Below, one piece after another: positions 1 through 6,551 of a DNA stretch of 8,904 bases. Each line of letters opens with the position of its first letter. The first letter of the stretch is position 1. The notes beneath the pieces were generated by a model, which did no database searches, was not told where the DNA came from, and worked only from the letters and a program-made list of their open reading frames with translations. The position numbers and the translations under genes are program-made. The DNA comes from Pseudorhodobacter sp. (GTDB taxonomy: Bacteria; Pseudomonadota; Alphaproteobacteria; Rhodobacterales; Rhodobacteraceae): assembly GCA_014378345.1 (NCBI GenBank), contig JACMNW010000162.1, positions 1 to 8,904 on the forward strand. The letters run 5' to 3'.

Positions 1-744
1 CAACCCCAGCTTCGCCTCTCCGACCCTGCCGTCCAGACTGAGGCCTCCCTCGGGGAAAATCGCTTGGCTCATTCCCTCAGCGGTCGTCATCTGCACATAG
101 CGCGCCAGCACGCGCCGATACAAAGTGTTGCCTGAACTTCGCCGGATGAAATAGGCGCCCATCGCCCGGATGAAGTAGGAAAAAGGCCAAACCCGCGCCC
201 ATTCCCCCACCGCATAAGAAATCGCCGACCTATTCGCGACCAGCCACGTGACCAGCACGTAATCCATGTTGCTGCGGTGGTTCATCACGAAAATCACCGT
301 GGCCTTGCGGTCAATAGTGCTCAGCGCCGCATCCACCCGGCCAATCCGCACCCGGTACAACGACCGGCTCAACCGCCGCGCCGCCCGTATCGCAAAACCA
401 AAATACGCCGTCGCCGAAAATGCCGGCACAATTTCCCGCGCATAGCGCCGCGCCTCTTCAAACGCCACCGATCCCGGCACGCCCGCCTCAAGCGCATGCT
501 CCGACACCGCCTCCAGCACCTGTCGGTCATACAGCAACCGCACAATCATGTCTTGCCTGCGCGCCAGCTTGAACGGCTCTATCGGCCGGTCCAACCGCGT
601 GTTGATCCGCGCCACCGCCCGCTCCGCCCATTTGCGGAAAAACCAGCGCACCGATGGGAACAGGAAATGCGACGCAAAGGTCACGGCGGAAAACCCAACC
701 AACAAAATCAAAAGCCAAAGAGGCATTTCTACAATTCGAAGCAT
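1..744 (-). CDS. PlsB-type glycerolipid acyltransferase, N-terminal part (runs off left edge)
   Basis: This reading frame is open from an ATG at 744 to the window edge, giving 248 residues without a stop. Residues about 8-30 form a hydrophobic N-terminal membrane segment. Acyltransferase block I is NHRSNMDYVL, with the HX4D pair at His156 and Asp161. A block II-like stretch covers residues 180-202 (GEW...YFIRR), and block III is FPEGG at 230-234. This order is that of the PlsB/DHAPAT branch of glycerolipid acyltransferases, which transfer an acyl chain to glycerol-3-phosphate or a lyso-lipid at the inner membrane. An in-frame TGA two codons upstream rules out a longer start; the Shine-Dalgarno is weak. 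The gene is divergent from ecm across 207 bp. The acyl acceptor cannot be read from the sequence, so 1-acylglycerol-3-phosphate acyltransferase is equally possible. The C-terminal part is outside the window. Confidence 0.88.
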   Translation of the reverse strand, partial: MLRIVEMPLWLLILLVGFSAVTFASHFLFPSVRWFFRKWAERAVARINTRLDRPIEPFKLARRQDMIVRLLYDRQVLEAVSEHALEAGVPGSVAFEEARRYAREIVPAFSATAYFGFAIRAARRLSRSLYRVRIGRVDAALSTIDRKATVIFVMNHRSNMDYVLVTWLVANRSAISYAVGEWARVWPFSYFIRAMGAYFIRRSSGNTLYRRVLARYVQMTTAEGMSQAIFPEGGLSLDGRVGEAKLGL

Positions 745-783
745 GGTTCAACCCTACCCCATCCCACCGGCCCCGCAATCACC

Positions 784-830
784 TTTCATTTTGGCCCAAA
801 TATCCCGGGGGTTTGGGGGCAGCGCCCCCA
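784..830 (+). repeat. Intergenic repeat copy A with GC-rich hairpin
   Basis: The left part (784-805) reads TTTCATTTTGGCC, then CAAATATCC, and matches copy B at 5743-5764 on the other strand at 20 of 22 positions. It is followed by a G-rich stretch and a perfect hairpin at 814-830: TGGGGGC, loop AGC, GCCCCCA. There is no T-run after the stem, so it is not a classical intrinsic terminator. It lies between the divergent acyltransferase and ecm starts, where a terminator would be unexpected. I recall very similar intergenic elements in roseobacter genomes, but this was not checked here. Confidence 0.7.
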
Positions 831-858
831 TCAGCGTTTCACCCCTCAAAATATGGCG

Positions 859-897
859 ATTGCTGCAATGCGGCGTTTGACATTGGTTTAAAATGTC
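859..897 (+). promoter_or_regulatory. Two inverted repeats upstream of ecm, candidate operator
   Basis: Two perfect inverted repeats sit in tandem. ATTGC-T-GCAAT is at 859-869, and GACATT-N7-AATGTC is at 879-897. The second overlaps the candidate -35 box of the ecm promoter, where a bound protein could block RNA polymerase. A further palindrome, CAATATTG, lies at 920-927 in the presumed leader. Known regulators of short-chain acyl-CoA metabolism in this group (the ScfR/RamB/PccR family) bind TTTGCAAA-type boxes. The ATTGC/GCAAT arms resemble these only loosely, so no regulator is assigned. Confidence 0.4.
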
Positions 898-906
898 GCC
901 TATCTG
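877..906 (+). promoter_or_regulatory. ecm: Candidate sigma-70 promoter for ecm
   Basis: A perfect -35 hexamer TTGACA lies at 877-882. After an 18-bp spacer comes TATCTG at 901-906, a weak -10 matching the consensus at 3 of 6 positions. Transcription would start near 913 and give a leader of about 40 nt ending in the GAGG ribosome binding site. The perfect -35 and its position favour the call; the poor -10 suggests activator dependence or a different true -10. Confidence 0.45.
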
Positions 907-951
907 GCACTCAGCGCAACAATATTGCTACCCCCACTCGTGAGGCTTGAT

Positions 952-2910
952 ATGACCGCAAAAGACGCGCCTTGGCTGTTTCGCACCTATGCGGGCCATT
1001 CCACCGCATCGGCCTCAAACACGCTCTACAAATCCAACCTTGCCAAGGGGCAAACCGGCCTGTCGGTCGCCTTCGATCTGCCCACCCAAACCGGCTACGA
1101 CAGTGACCACGAACTGGCACGCGGCGAGGTCGGCAAAGTCGGCGTTCCCATCTCGCACCTGGGCGATATGCGCGCTTTGTTCAAAGACATCCCGCTGGAC
1201 CAGATGAACACCTCGATGACCATCAACGCCACAGCCCCTTGGCTGCTGGCGCTGTACATCGCCGTCGCCGAAGAACAGGGCGCAGACACAACCGCCCTGC
1301 AAGGCACCGTCCAGAACGATATCATCAAGGAATACCTGTCGCGCGGTACCTATATCTGCCCGCCAAAGCCCTCCTTAAGGATGATCACAGATATTGCGGC
1401 CTATACCCAAACCCACCTGCCCAAATGGAACCCGATGAACGTGTGTTCCTATCACCTGCAAGAAGCCGGGGCGACGCCGGAACAAGAACTCGCCTTTGCG
1501 CTGGCCACCGCCTGCGCCGTACTGGACGATCTGAAAACCAAAGTTGCGCCCGCAGATTTCCCCAACATGGTTGGCCGCATTTCCTTCTTCGTCAACGCAG
1601 GCATCCGCTTTGTGACAGAGCTGTGCAAAATGCGCGCCTTCGTCGATCTGTGGGATGAGCTGTGCGAACACCGCTACGGCATCACCGATGCGAAATACCG
1701 CCGCTTTCGCTACGGCGTGCAGGTCAACTCCCTCGGCCTCACCGAACAGCAACCCGAAAACAACGTCTACCGCATCCTGATCGAAATGCTGGCCGTCACC
1801 CTATCGAAAAATGCCCGCGCCCGCGCCGTACAGCTTCCAGCCTGGAATGAGGCTTTGGGCCTGCCCCGACCATGGGATCAGCAATGGTCGCTCAGGATGC
1901 AACAAATCCTCGCCTATGAAACGGATCTCTTGGAATATGACGACCTGTTCGATGGCAACCCGGCAATAGACAGAAAAGTCACCGCCCTCAAAGACGGCGC
2001 ACGGGCAGAACTGGCCCAGATAGACGCTATGGGCGGTGCCGTTGCCTGTATCGAATACATGAAAGGCCGCTTGGTCGAGGCAAACGCCGACCGCATCGCA
2101 AAAATCGAATCAAAAGAAACCACCGTCGTCGGCGTCAACCGCTGGTTAGAGACGACCCCCTCCCCCCTCACCGCTGGCGACGGCTCCGTCATGGCGTCAG
2201 ACCCAAAAGCCGAGGCCGACCAAATCGCCCGCCTCACCGGATGGCGCGCCACCCGCGATAGCGCGAAAGTCCAATCCGCCCTCAAATCCCTGCGCCAAGC
2301 CTGCGCCACAGATACCAACATCATGCCTGCCAGCATCGCTGCTGCAAAAGCCGGGGCCACCACCGGCGAATGGGGGGCCACCATCCGCGCCGCCTTTGGC
2401 GAATACCGCGCCCCCACCGGCGTTTCGCGCAACCCGTCCAACCGCACCGAGGGGTTGCAGCCAATCCGTGACGCCGTGCAAGCCGTCTCCGCCAAACTTG
2501 GCCGCCCGCTCAAATTCCTGATGGGCAAACCCGGCCTTGATGGCCATTCCAATGGGGCTGAACAAATCACCGCCCGCGCCCGCGATTGCGGCATGGACAT
2601 CGCCTACAACGGCATCCGCCTGACACCTGCCGAAATCGTCGCCGCAGCACTGGAAGAACAAGCCCATGTCGTCGGCCTGTCGATCTTGTCCGGCAGCCAC
2701 ATCCCCCTGATTGCCGAAGTGATGGCCGGCATGCGCGCCGCGGGCCTGTCGCATGTGCCCCTGATCGTCGGAGGCATCATTCCAGAACACGATGCGACCG
2801 CCCTGCGCGCCTCAGGCGTCGCCGCCGTCTACACACCCAAGGATTTTGAGCTGAACAAGATCATGATGGATATTGTGGAACTGGTAGACGCCAAACAGGC
2901 CGCCGCCTAA
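952..2910 (+). CDS. ecm: Ethylmalonyl-CoA mutase (B12-dependent)
   Basis: Ecm converts (2R)-ethylmalonyl-CoA to (2S)-methylsuccinyl-CoA in the cytoplasm, using adenosylcobalamin. This is a defining step of the ethylmalonyl-CoA pathway for acetyl-CoA assimilation. The 652-residue protein has the large acyl-CoA mutase barrel domain first (WLFRTYAGHST at the N-terminus, then SVAFDLPTQTGYDSDHE and NPMNVCSYHLQEAGAT). The B12-binding domain covers about residues 515-640: the base-off motif is DGHSNG with Asp530, His532 and Gly535, followed by GLSILSGSH and VGGIIPEHD. The N-terminus, as I recall it, matches Rhodobacter Ecm closely and differs from methylmalonyl-CoA mutase (LPTQTG instead of LATHRG/LPTHRG). 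I chose ATG 952 because GAGG at 942-945 lies 6 nt upstream and the protein then starts MTAKDAPWLF like its relatives; a TTG at 925 would add nine unconvincing residues. The usual partner ccr is not in the window. Confidence 0.95.
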   Translation: MTAKDAPWLFRTYAGHSTASASNTLYKSNLAKGQTGLSVAFDLPTQTGYDSDHELARGEVGKVGVPISHLGDMRALFKDIPLDQMNTSMTINATAPWLLALYIAVAEEQGADTTALQGTVQNDIIKEYLSRGTYICPPKPSLRMITDIAAYTQTHLPKWNPMNVCSYHLQEAGATPEQELAFALATACAVLDDLKTKVAPADFPNMVGRISFFVNAGIRFVTELCKMRAFVDLWDELCEHRYGITDAKYRRFRYGVQVNSLGLTEQQPENNVYRILIEMLAVTLSKNARARAVQLPAWNEALGLPRPWDQQWSLRMQQILAYETDLLEYDDLFDGNPAIDRKVTALKDGARAELAQIDAMGGAVACIEYMKGRLVEANADRIAKIESKETTVVGVNRWLETTPSPLTAGDGSVMASDPKAEADQIARLTGWRATRDSAKVQSALKSLRQACATDTNIMPASIAAAKAGATTGEWGATIRAAFGEYRAPTGVSRNPSNRTEGLQPIRDAVQAVSAKLGRPLKFLMGKPGLDGHSNGAEQITARARDCGMDIAYNGIRLTPAEIVAAALEEQAHVVGLSILSGSHIPLIAEVMAGMRAAGLSHVPLIVGGIIPEHDATALRASGVAAVYTPKDFELNKIMMDIVELVDAKQAAA

Positions 2911-2999
2911 CACTACCGACTTCTTTTTCGCACAAATACTCATCTTTCTTTACTCGCCCTGCGCGCGCAATTAACCACTGGAAACTGCACGCGTCGTAT

Positions 3000-3025
3000 G
3001 CACAGATAAAGCACAGCAAAGGCAC
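3000..3025 (+). repeat. Three GCAC boxes phased at 11 bp upstream of deoD
   Basis: GCAC occurs at 3000, 3011 and 3022, exactly 11 bp apart; the first two extend to GCACAG. A fourth GCAC at 2987 is 13 bp from the first. They lie in the 192-bp gap between ecm and deoD, which has no clear terminator after ecm and no convincing sigma-70 promoter. Helical phasing could mark a protein-binding array, but the element is short and may be chance. Confidence 0.25.
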
Positions 3026-3102
3026 GCATTGCATATGCCGAAAAATCAACAATTCCAGACAGTTAACCCCGTTCTTCCGGTAAAATATAAAAAGGCCCTA
3101 TC

Positions 3103-3807
3103 ATGACATTCCACATCGGCGCAAAACCCGGCGACATTGCCGAAACCGTCCTGCTGCCGGGCGACCCCTACCGCGCCCGTTGGGCGGCGGAAACCTACCT
3201 CGAAAACCCGGTTCTGGTGAACGAAGTGCGCGGCATGCTGGGTTATACCGGCACATGGCGGGGCCACCGCGTCACCATCCACGGCTCTGGCATGGGCATG
3301 CCGTCCATGTCGATCTATGCCACGGAATTGATGAAAGATTACGGCGCGCAAACCCTGATCCGCATCGGATCGGCAGGCGCGCTGCAGCATCACGTCAAGG
3401 TGCGCGATGTGGTCATCGCCCAAACCGCAAGCACCAACGGCAGCCCGTCCCGGTCTATTTTCCGCGAGATGAACTTCGCCCCTTGCGCCGATTTCGGCTT
3501 GTTATCAGCGGCTTACACAGCCGCCCAAACCACGGGCGTGCCGGTACATGTCGGCGGCATCTATTCGTCGGACACCTTCTACGACGAACGCCAGGACCTG
3601 TCCGACCAACTCCAACGCCACGGCACCCTCTGTGTGGAAATGGAAGCGGCTGAACTTTACACCCTCGCCGCCCGCTACCAGCGCCGGGCCTTAGCGGTCC
3701 TCACCATATCCGACCACATCCTTACCCACGAAGCTCTGCCCGCAGACCAACGCGAACGCAGCTTTGGCGCCATGGTCGAAGTCGCCCTGCACGCCACATT
3801 TGCCTGA
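3103..3807 (+). CDS. deoD: Purine nucleoside phosphorylase, DeoD type
   Basis: DeoD reversibly cleaves purine (deoxy)nucleosides with phosphate into the free base and (deoxy)ribose-1-phosphate, for cytoplasmic nucleoside salvage. The 234-residue length is normal for the hexameric bacterial family. All key residues fall at the same numbers as in the E. coli enzyme: His4, Gly20, Arg24 and Arg43 (phosphate site), Arg87 and Ser90, the VEMEAAE loop with Glu179, Met180 and Glu181, and catalytic Asp204 with Arg217 (SDHILTHE). The ATG is preceded by AAAGG at 3091-3095, 7 nt away. It follows ecm by 192 bp on the same strand and is probably a separate unit. None of deoA, deoB, deoC or a nucleoside transporter is next to it in this window. 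Confidence 0.95.
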   Translation: MTFHIGAKPGDIAETVLLPGDPYRARWAAETYLENPVLVNEVRGMLGYTGTWRGHRVTIHGSGMGMPSMSIYATELMKDYGAQTLIRIGSAGALQHHVKVRDVVIAQTASTNGSPSRSIFREMNFAPCADFGLLSAAYTAAQTTGVPVHVGGIYSSDTFYDERQDLSDQLQRHGTLCVEMEAAELYTLAARYQRRALAVLTISDHILTHEALPADQRERSFGAMVEVALHATFA

Positions 3808-3813
3808 AGCCCC

Positions 3814-3842
3814 TTGACCCAAGCGATTCGCGGGCGTCTATT
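3814..3842 (+). promoter_or_regulatory. Candidate sigma-70 promoter for the aldo/keto reductase
   Basis: TTGACC at 3814-3819 matches the -35 consensus at 5 of 6 positions. After an ideal 17-bp spacer, TCTATT at 3837-3842 matches the -10 at 4 of 6. Transcription would begin about 3849, leaving a short leader of roughly 20 nt that holds the AAGGAGG ribosome binding site. The -35 lies only 7 bp after the deoD stop, so the reductase can be transcribed independently of deoD. Confidence 0.5.
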
Positions 3843-3868
3843 GGCTTCCCCATCAAAAGGAGGCCGCC

Positions 3869-4852
3869 ATGAAACAACGCCAACTCGGGCCAAACGGCCC
3901 CATGGTATCGGCGATAGGCCTTGGTTGCCTCAGCTTCGGTGGCATATTCGGCGACACCACAGATGACACCAGCCTGCGCTGCCTCGATGCCGCGTGGGAG
4001 GCCGGAATTACCTTCTATGATACCGCCAATATCTATGGCTTGGGCCGATCAGAAACCGTTCTGGGCCAATGGCTTAGGACGCGCCGCCACCCGGCTGTCA
4101 TCGCCACGAAAGCCGGTTTTGTTTCAGTCCCACACCACCGCATCGATAATTCAGAACGCCATCTGCGGGCTGAACTCGACGCCTCGCTGCGTCGCTTGGG
4201 CACGGATCACATCGCTCTGTTCTACATCCACCGTCACGACCAAAGCATGCCCATTGAAGACGTTGCAGGCACCCTGGCATGCCTGATTGATGAGGGTAAA
4301 ATCGGCGGCTACGGCATGTCCGAAATTTCCCCCGGCACCCTGCGCCGCGCCCACGCCGTGCACCCTGTTCGTGCCATTCAAAACGAATATTCGTTATGGA
4401 CGCGGCAACCCGAACTGGGTCTTATTCAGGCCTGCGCCGAACTGGGCACCGCCTTTGTGCCATTCTCGCCGCTTGCGCGCGGGGCTTTGGGCCGGGACAT
4501 CATAAATCCCGAAACTCTGCCCGAAGCTGAATTTCGCCGCAAAATCCCGCGTTTTCATGGGGTTGACTGGCAGATGAACAAATCGAAAATCGAGGATTTT
4601 CGCGCCTATGCCCATCATCACGGACTTACTCCACCCGCCCTTGCCCTTGCGTGGGTGCTGGATCAAGGCCCCCATATTTTGCCAATTCCCGGCACAAGAT
4701 CGGCGGATCATCTGGCCGATTGGGTGGCAGCTTCAGACATTACGCTTACCGCCGAAGACCGCACCGAAATCGCGCGCATCCTGCCCATCGGCTGGGCTTA
4801 CGGTGATCGCTACAACGATGATCAGGCAGGCACCGTGGAACGGTACTGCTAG
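3869..4852 (+). CDS. Aldo/keto reductase family oxidoreductase
   Basis: This 327-residue protein is a complete (beta/alpha)8 aldo/keto reductase that would reduce an aldehyde or ketone with NADPH in the cytoplasm. The catalytic tetrad is Asp51 and Tyr56 (FYDTANIYG), Lys81 (IATKAGF) and His121 (FYIHRHD). The nucleotide-binding end of the barrel is seen in VPFSPLARG and ILPIPGTRS. GYGMSEIS is the usual strand-loop motif after GKI. The start is firm: AAGGAGG at 3857-3863 lies 5 nt before the ATG, the best ribosome binding site in the window. The C-terminus, GDRYNDDQAGTVERYC, looks like a conserved tail, not read-through. The stop TAG overlaps that of the convergent DUF1989 gene. The physiological substrate cannot be told; the family is broad and includes general stress detoxification enzymes. 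Confidence 0.93.
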   Translation: MKQRQLGPNGPMVSAIGLGCLSFGGIFGDTTDDTSLRCLDAAWEAGITFYDTANIYGLGRSETVLGQWLRTRRHPAVIATKAGFVSVPHHRIDNSERHLRAELDASLRRLGTDHIALFYIHRHDQSMPIEDVAGTLACLIDEGKIGGYGMSEISPGTLRRAHAVHPVRAIQNEYSLWTRQPELGLIQACAELGTAFVPFSPLARGALGRDIINPETLPEAEFRRKIPRFHGVDWQMNKSKIEDFRAYAHHHGLTPPALALAWVLDQGPHILPIPGTRSADHLADWVAASDITLTAEDRTEIARILPIGWAYGDRYNDDQAGTVERYC

Positions 4853-5712
4853 CGCCCGTGGCTTTGGTCATAGCCATTTGGACAGGGGCTGACCCATCCA
4901 ATTGGGGCCGACTTCGGTTGAAAAACCTCGACCAGCAGCGGATAGCAGGCCGCTTGATCCGACGAATGCTCCGTCGAGCAATCCCCACCGGGGCAAGCCG
5001 ATAATGCGCCCGAAAGGTCGATTTCCGCAAAGAATTCAAGGTAATCACCCGGCCGTACCGGGCTTTGCTTCATGAAATACTGCCCCGTGTCGCGGGTAAA
5101 TCCGGTACACATAAACACGTTCAGTACGTCATGGACATGCATTTCTGCCTCGTGCAGTGGTAACCCGGTCGCATCGGCCAACGCCCTTGTCAGGTTGGAA
5201 TGGCAACAATGATGATACTGCCCGCCGTGTGATAAGAGGTTGTGCGTGTAAGGGTCGCACCGCGTGCCGATCACATCATGCACAGACCCGCCAAAGCCAT
5301 CAAACCCGTACCAATCAAGGCTGTCGTCCGTAATCGTCGCGATGGGCCGAAGCGACGGAAAATTGCTCCACATCCTATCGCCCGTGGACAGATGCGTGCC
5401 ATGCAAAGCACGGGTTTTACCCGAGAAAAACCGCTCACCTAAATCGCCCGCATTCCACAGGTTCAGATCACCCACTTGCGGGCCGTCTACTGAGGTAATG
5501 CGGAAAAACTGACCCGCCGGCACCTTAAAACACCTCGCCTCACGCGGCGGCACCAATACCTCAGCGGTCTTTTCCCAGCCGATCCGAGCAAAACGATATA
5601 CCGCCAGATCCAGCGCAGGCAAACCTTCCACCGGGTAGCAGATCACAGGGGCAATCGCCAATCGATTGGCCGCATCAGACGGGGCGGCATGGTGGGGATG
5701 TTCAAGTTTCAT
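4849..5712 (-). CDS. DUF1989 protein (urea carboxylase-associated family)
   Basis: The 287-residue protein shows the pattern of the DUF1989/urea carboxylase-associated family: VPAGQFFRI near residue 64, GDLNLWN at 81-87, HDVIGTRCDPY at 145-155, HHCCHSN at 167-173, NVFM at 198-201 and CPGGDC at 240-245. The clustered Cys and His residues could hold a metal. Two members of this family, CgdA and CgdB, act together as carboxyguanidine deiminase beside a guanidine carboxylase. Here there is one gene and neither carboxylase nor partner, so that role is not assigned. Of the neighbours, sdhB lies 59 bp upstream on the same strand, and repeat copy B fills most of that gap. GGAGG (5723-5727) lies 10 nt before the ATG, and an in-frame TAA three codons upstream rules out a longer form. 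No signal peptide is visible, so it is probably cytoplasmic. Confidence 0.88.
   Translation of the reverse strand: MKLEHPHHAAPSDAANRLAIAPVICYPVEGLPALDLAVYRFARIGWEKTAEVLVPPREARCFKVPAGQFFRITSVDGPQVGDLNLWNAGDLGERFFSGKTRALHGTHLSTGDRMWSNFPSLRPIATITDDSLDWYGFDGFGGSVHDVIGTRCDPYTHNLLSHGGQYHHCCHSNLTRALADATGLPLHEAEMHVHDVLNVFMCTGFTRDTGQYFMKQSPVRPGDYLEFFAEIDLSGALSACPGGDCSTEHSSDQAACYPLLVEVFQPKSAPIGWVSPCPNGYDQSHGR
5658..5671. repeat. 14-base motif with CCAATCGATTGG palindrome, first site
   Basis: CCAATCGATTGGCC, built on a 12-bp perfect palindrome, is identical to the sequence at 7858-7871. Here the palindrome extends to 14 bp (5657-5670). It lies inside the DUF1989 gene, where the minus strand reads GCC AAT CGA TTG (Ala-Asn-Arg-Leu). 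Confidence 0.5.
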
Positions 5713-5722
5713 GGCTGCTTAA

Positions 5723-5764
5723 CCTCCGGGAGCCTTCGGCGAGGATACTTAGGCCAAAATGAAA
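5723..5764 (-). repeat. Intergenic repeat copy B, overlapping a ribosome binding site
   Basis: Read on the minus strand, 5764-5743 matches copy A (784-805) at 20 of 22 positions; the differences are T for C and G for A. After that the copies diverge. Copy B continues with CCTC-GCC-GAA-GGC-TCCCG-GAGG, which can fold as a 4-bp stem plus a 3-bp stem with a one-sided 5-nt bulge. The right arm of this hairpin is the Shine-Dalgarno of the DUF1989 gene. The element fills most of the 59-bp gap after sdhB. It has no T-run, so strong termination is doubtful. Confidence 0.65.
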
Positions 5765-5771
5765 TATGCCG

Positions 5772-6548
5772 TCAAATCACCCGTTCCACCATCTGCTTCT
5801 TGATCTCGGCAATCGCCTTTGCCGGGTTCAACCCCTTGGGGCAGGTCTTGGCGCAGTTCATGATGGTGTGGCAGCGGTACAGCTTGAACGGGTCTTCCAG
5901 ATTGTCCAACCGCTCCCCCGTTGCCTCATCCCGCGAATCCACGATCCAGCGATAGGCATGCAGCAAAGCCGCTGGCCCAAGGTATTTATCTGAATTCCAC
6001 CAATAGCTTGGGCAAGATGTGGAACAACAAGCGCACATCACGCATTCATAAAGCCCATCCAGCTTTTCACGATCTTCAATGCTTTGCCGCCATTCCTTGG
6101 CCGGCCGATTGGTCTTCGTCTCCAGCCATGGCATGATCGAGGCGTGTTGCGCGTAGAAATGGGTAAGGTCCGGGATCAGATCTTTCACCACCGCCATATG
6201 CGGCAGCGGATAAATCTTCACGTCGCCCTTTACCTCGTCCAGCCCGTAAATACAGGCCAGCGTGTTGATGCCGTCGATATTCATCGCACAAGACCCGCAG
6301 ATGCCTTCCCGGCAGGACCGACGGAACGTCAAGGTCGGGTCAATGTCGGATTTAATCTTGATCAGCGCGTCCAGCACCATCGGGCCGCATTTATCCATAT
6401 CGACAAAATAGGTATCGACCTGCGGATTTTTACCGTCTTCCTGGTTCCAGCGATACACTTGGAATTTGCGGACATTGGCACCATCCGGCTTTGGCCAGGT
6501 TTTACCTACGCGGATTTTTGAATTCTTCGGAAGAGTGAACTGAACCAT
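5772..6548 (-). CDS. sdhB: Succinate dehydrogenase iron-sulfur subunit
   Basis: SdhB passes electrons from the FAD of SdhA through three Fe-S clusters to ubiquinone at the inner membrane (complex II). The 258-residue length is typical. The 2Fe-2S ligands are Cys79, Cys84, Cys87 and Cys99 (CREGICGSC). The C-terminal ferredoxin domain has Cys169, Cys172 and Cys175 with Cys236 for the 4Fe-4S cluster. Cys179, Cys226 and Cys232 hold the 3Fe-4S cluster (CVMCACCSTSCP and CHTIMNCAKTCP). PSYWWN contains the conserved residues near the quinone site. The ATG at 6548 comes 3 nt after the stop of the small lipoprotein gene upstream. It has no strong Shine-Dalgarno (only GGAAA about 11 nt away), so translation may be coupled to that gene. 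sdhB is separated from sdhA by two small genes. Confidence 0.97.
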   Translation of the reverse strand: MVQFTLPKNSKIRVGKTWPKPDGANVRKFQVYRWNQEDGKNPQVDTYFVDMDKCGPMVLDALIKIKSDIDPTLTFRRSCREGICGSCAMNIDGINTLACIYGLDEVKGDVKIYPLPHMAVVKDLIPDLTHFYAQHASIMPWLETKTNRPAKEWRQSIEDREKLDGLYECVMCACCSTSCPSYWWNSDKYLGPAALLHAYRWIVDSRDEATGERLDNLEDPFKLYRCHTIMNCAKTCPKGLNPAKAIAEIKKQMVERVI

Positions 6549-6551
6549 GGA

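Noticed and set aside
277..891. Plus-strand open frame of 204 codons
   Set aside because: It is antisense to the acyltransferase, is dominated by Arg, His and Pro, and runs across the repeat and hairpin. The minus strand has clear family motifs.
925..951. Upstream TTG start for ecm
   Set aside because: It adds nine residues absent from relatives and has no ribosome binding site. The ATG at 952 has GAGG at the right distance.
745..951. Cobalamin riboswitch before the B12-dependent ecm
   Set aside because: No B12-box-like sequence or extended structured leader is visible, and the presumed leader is only about 40 nt.
1914..2600. Minus-strand 228-codon frame within ecm
   Set aside because: It is a shadow of the conserved ecm codons in GC-rich DNA, with no recognisable domain and no ribosome binding site seen.
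2911..3102. Intrinsic terminator after ecm and sigma-70 promoter for deoD
   Set aside because: The GC palindrome at 2960-2969 has no loop or T-run. TAAAAT at 3081-3086 has no -35 partner and lies too close to the start codon.
5713..5771. Guanidine (ykkC-type) riboswitch before the DUF1989 gene
   Set aside because: The 59-nt gap is too short and is explained by the repeat and its hairpin.
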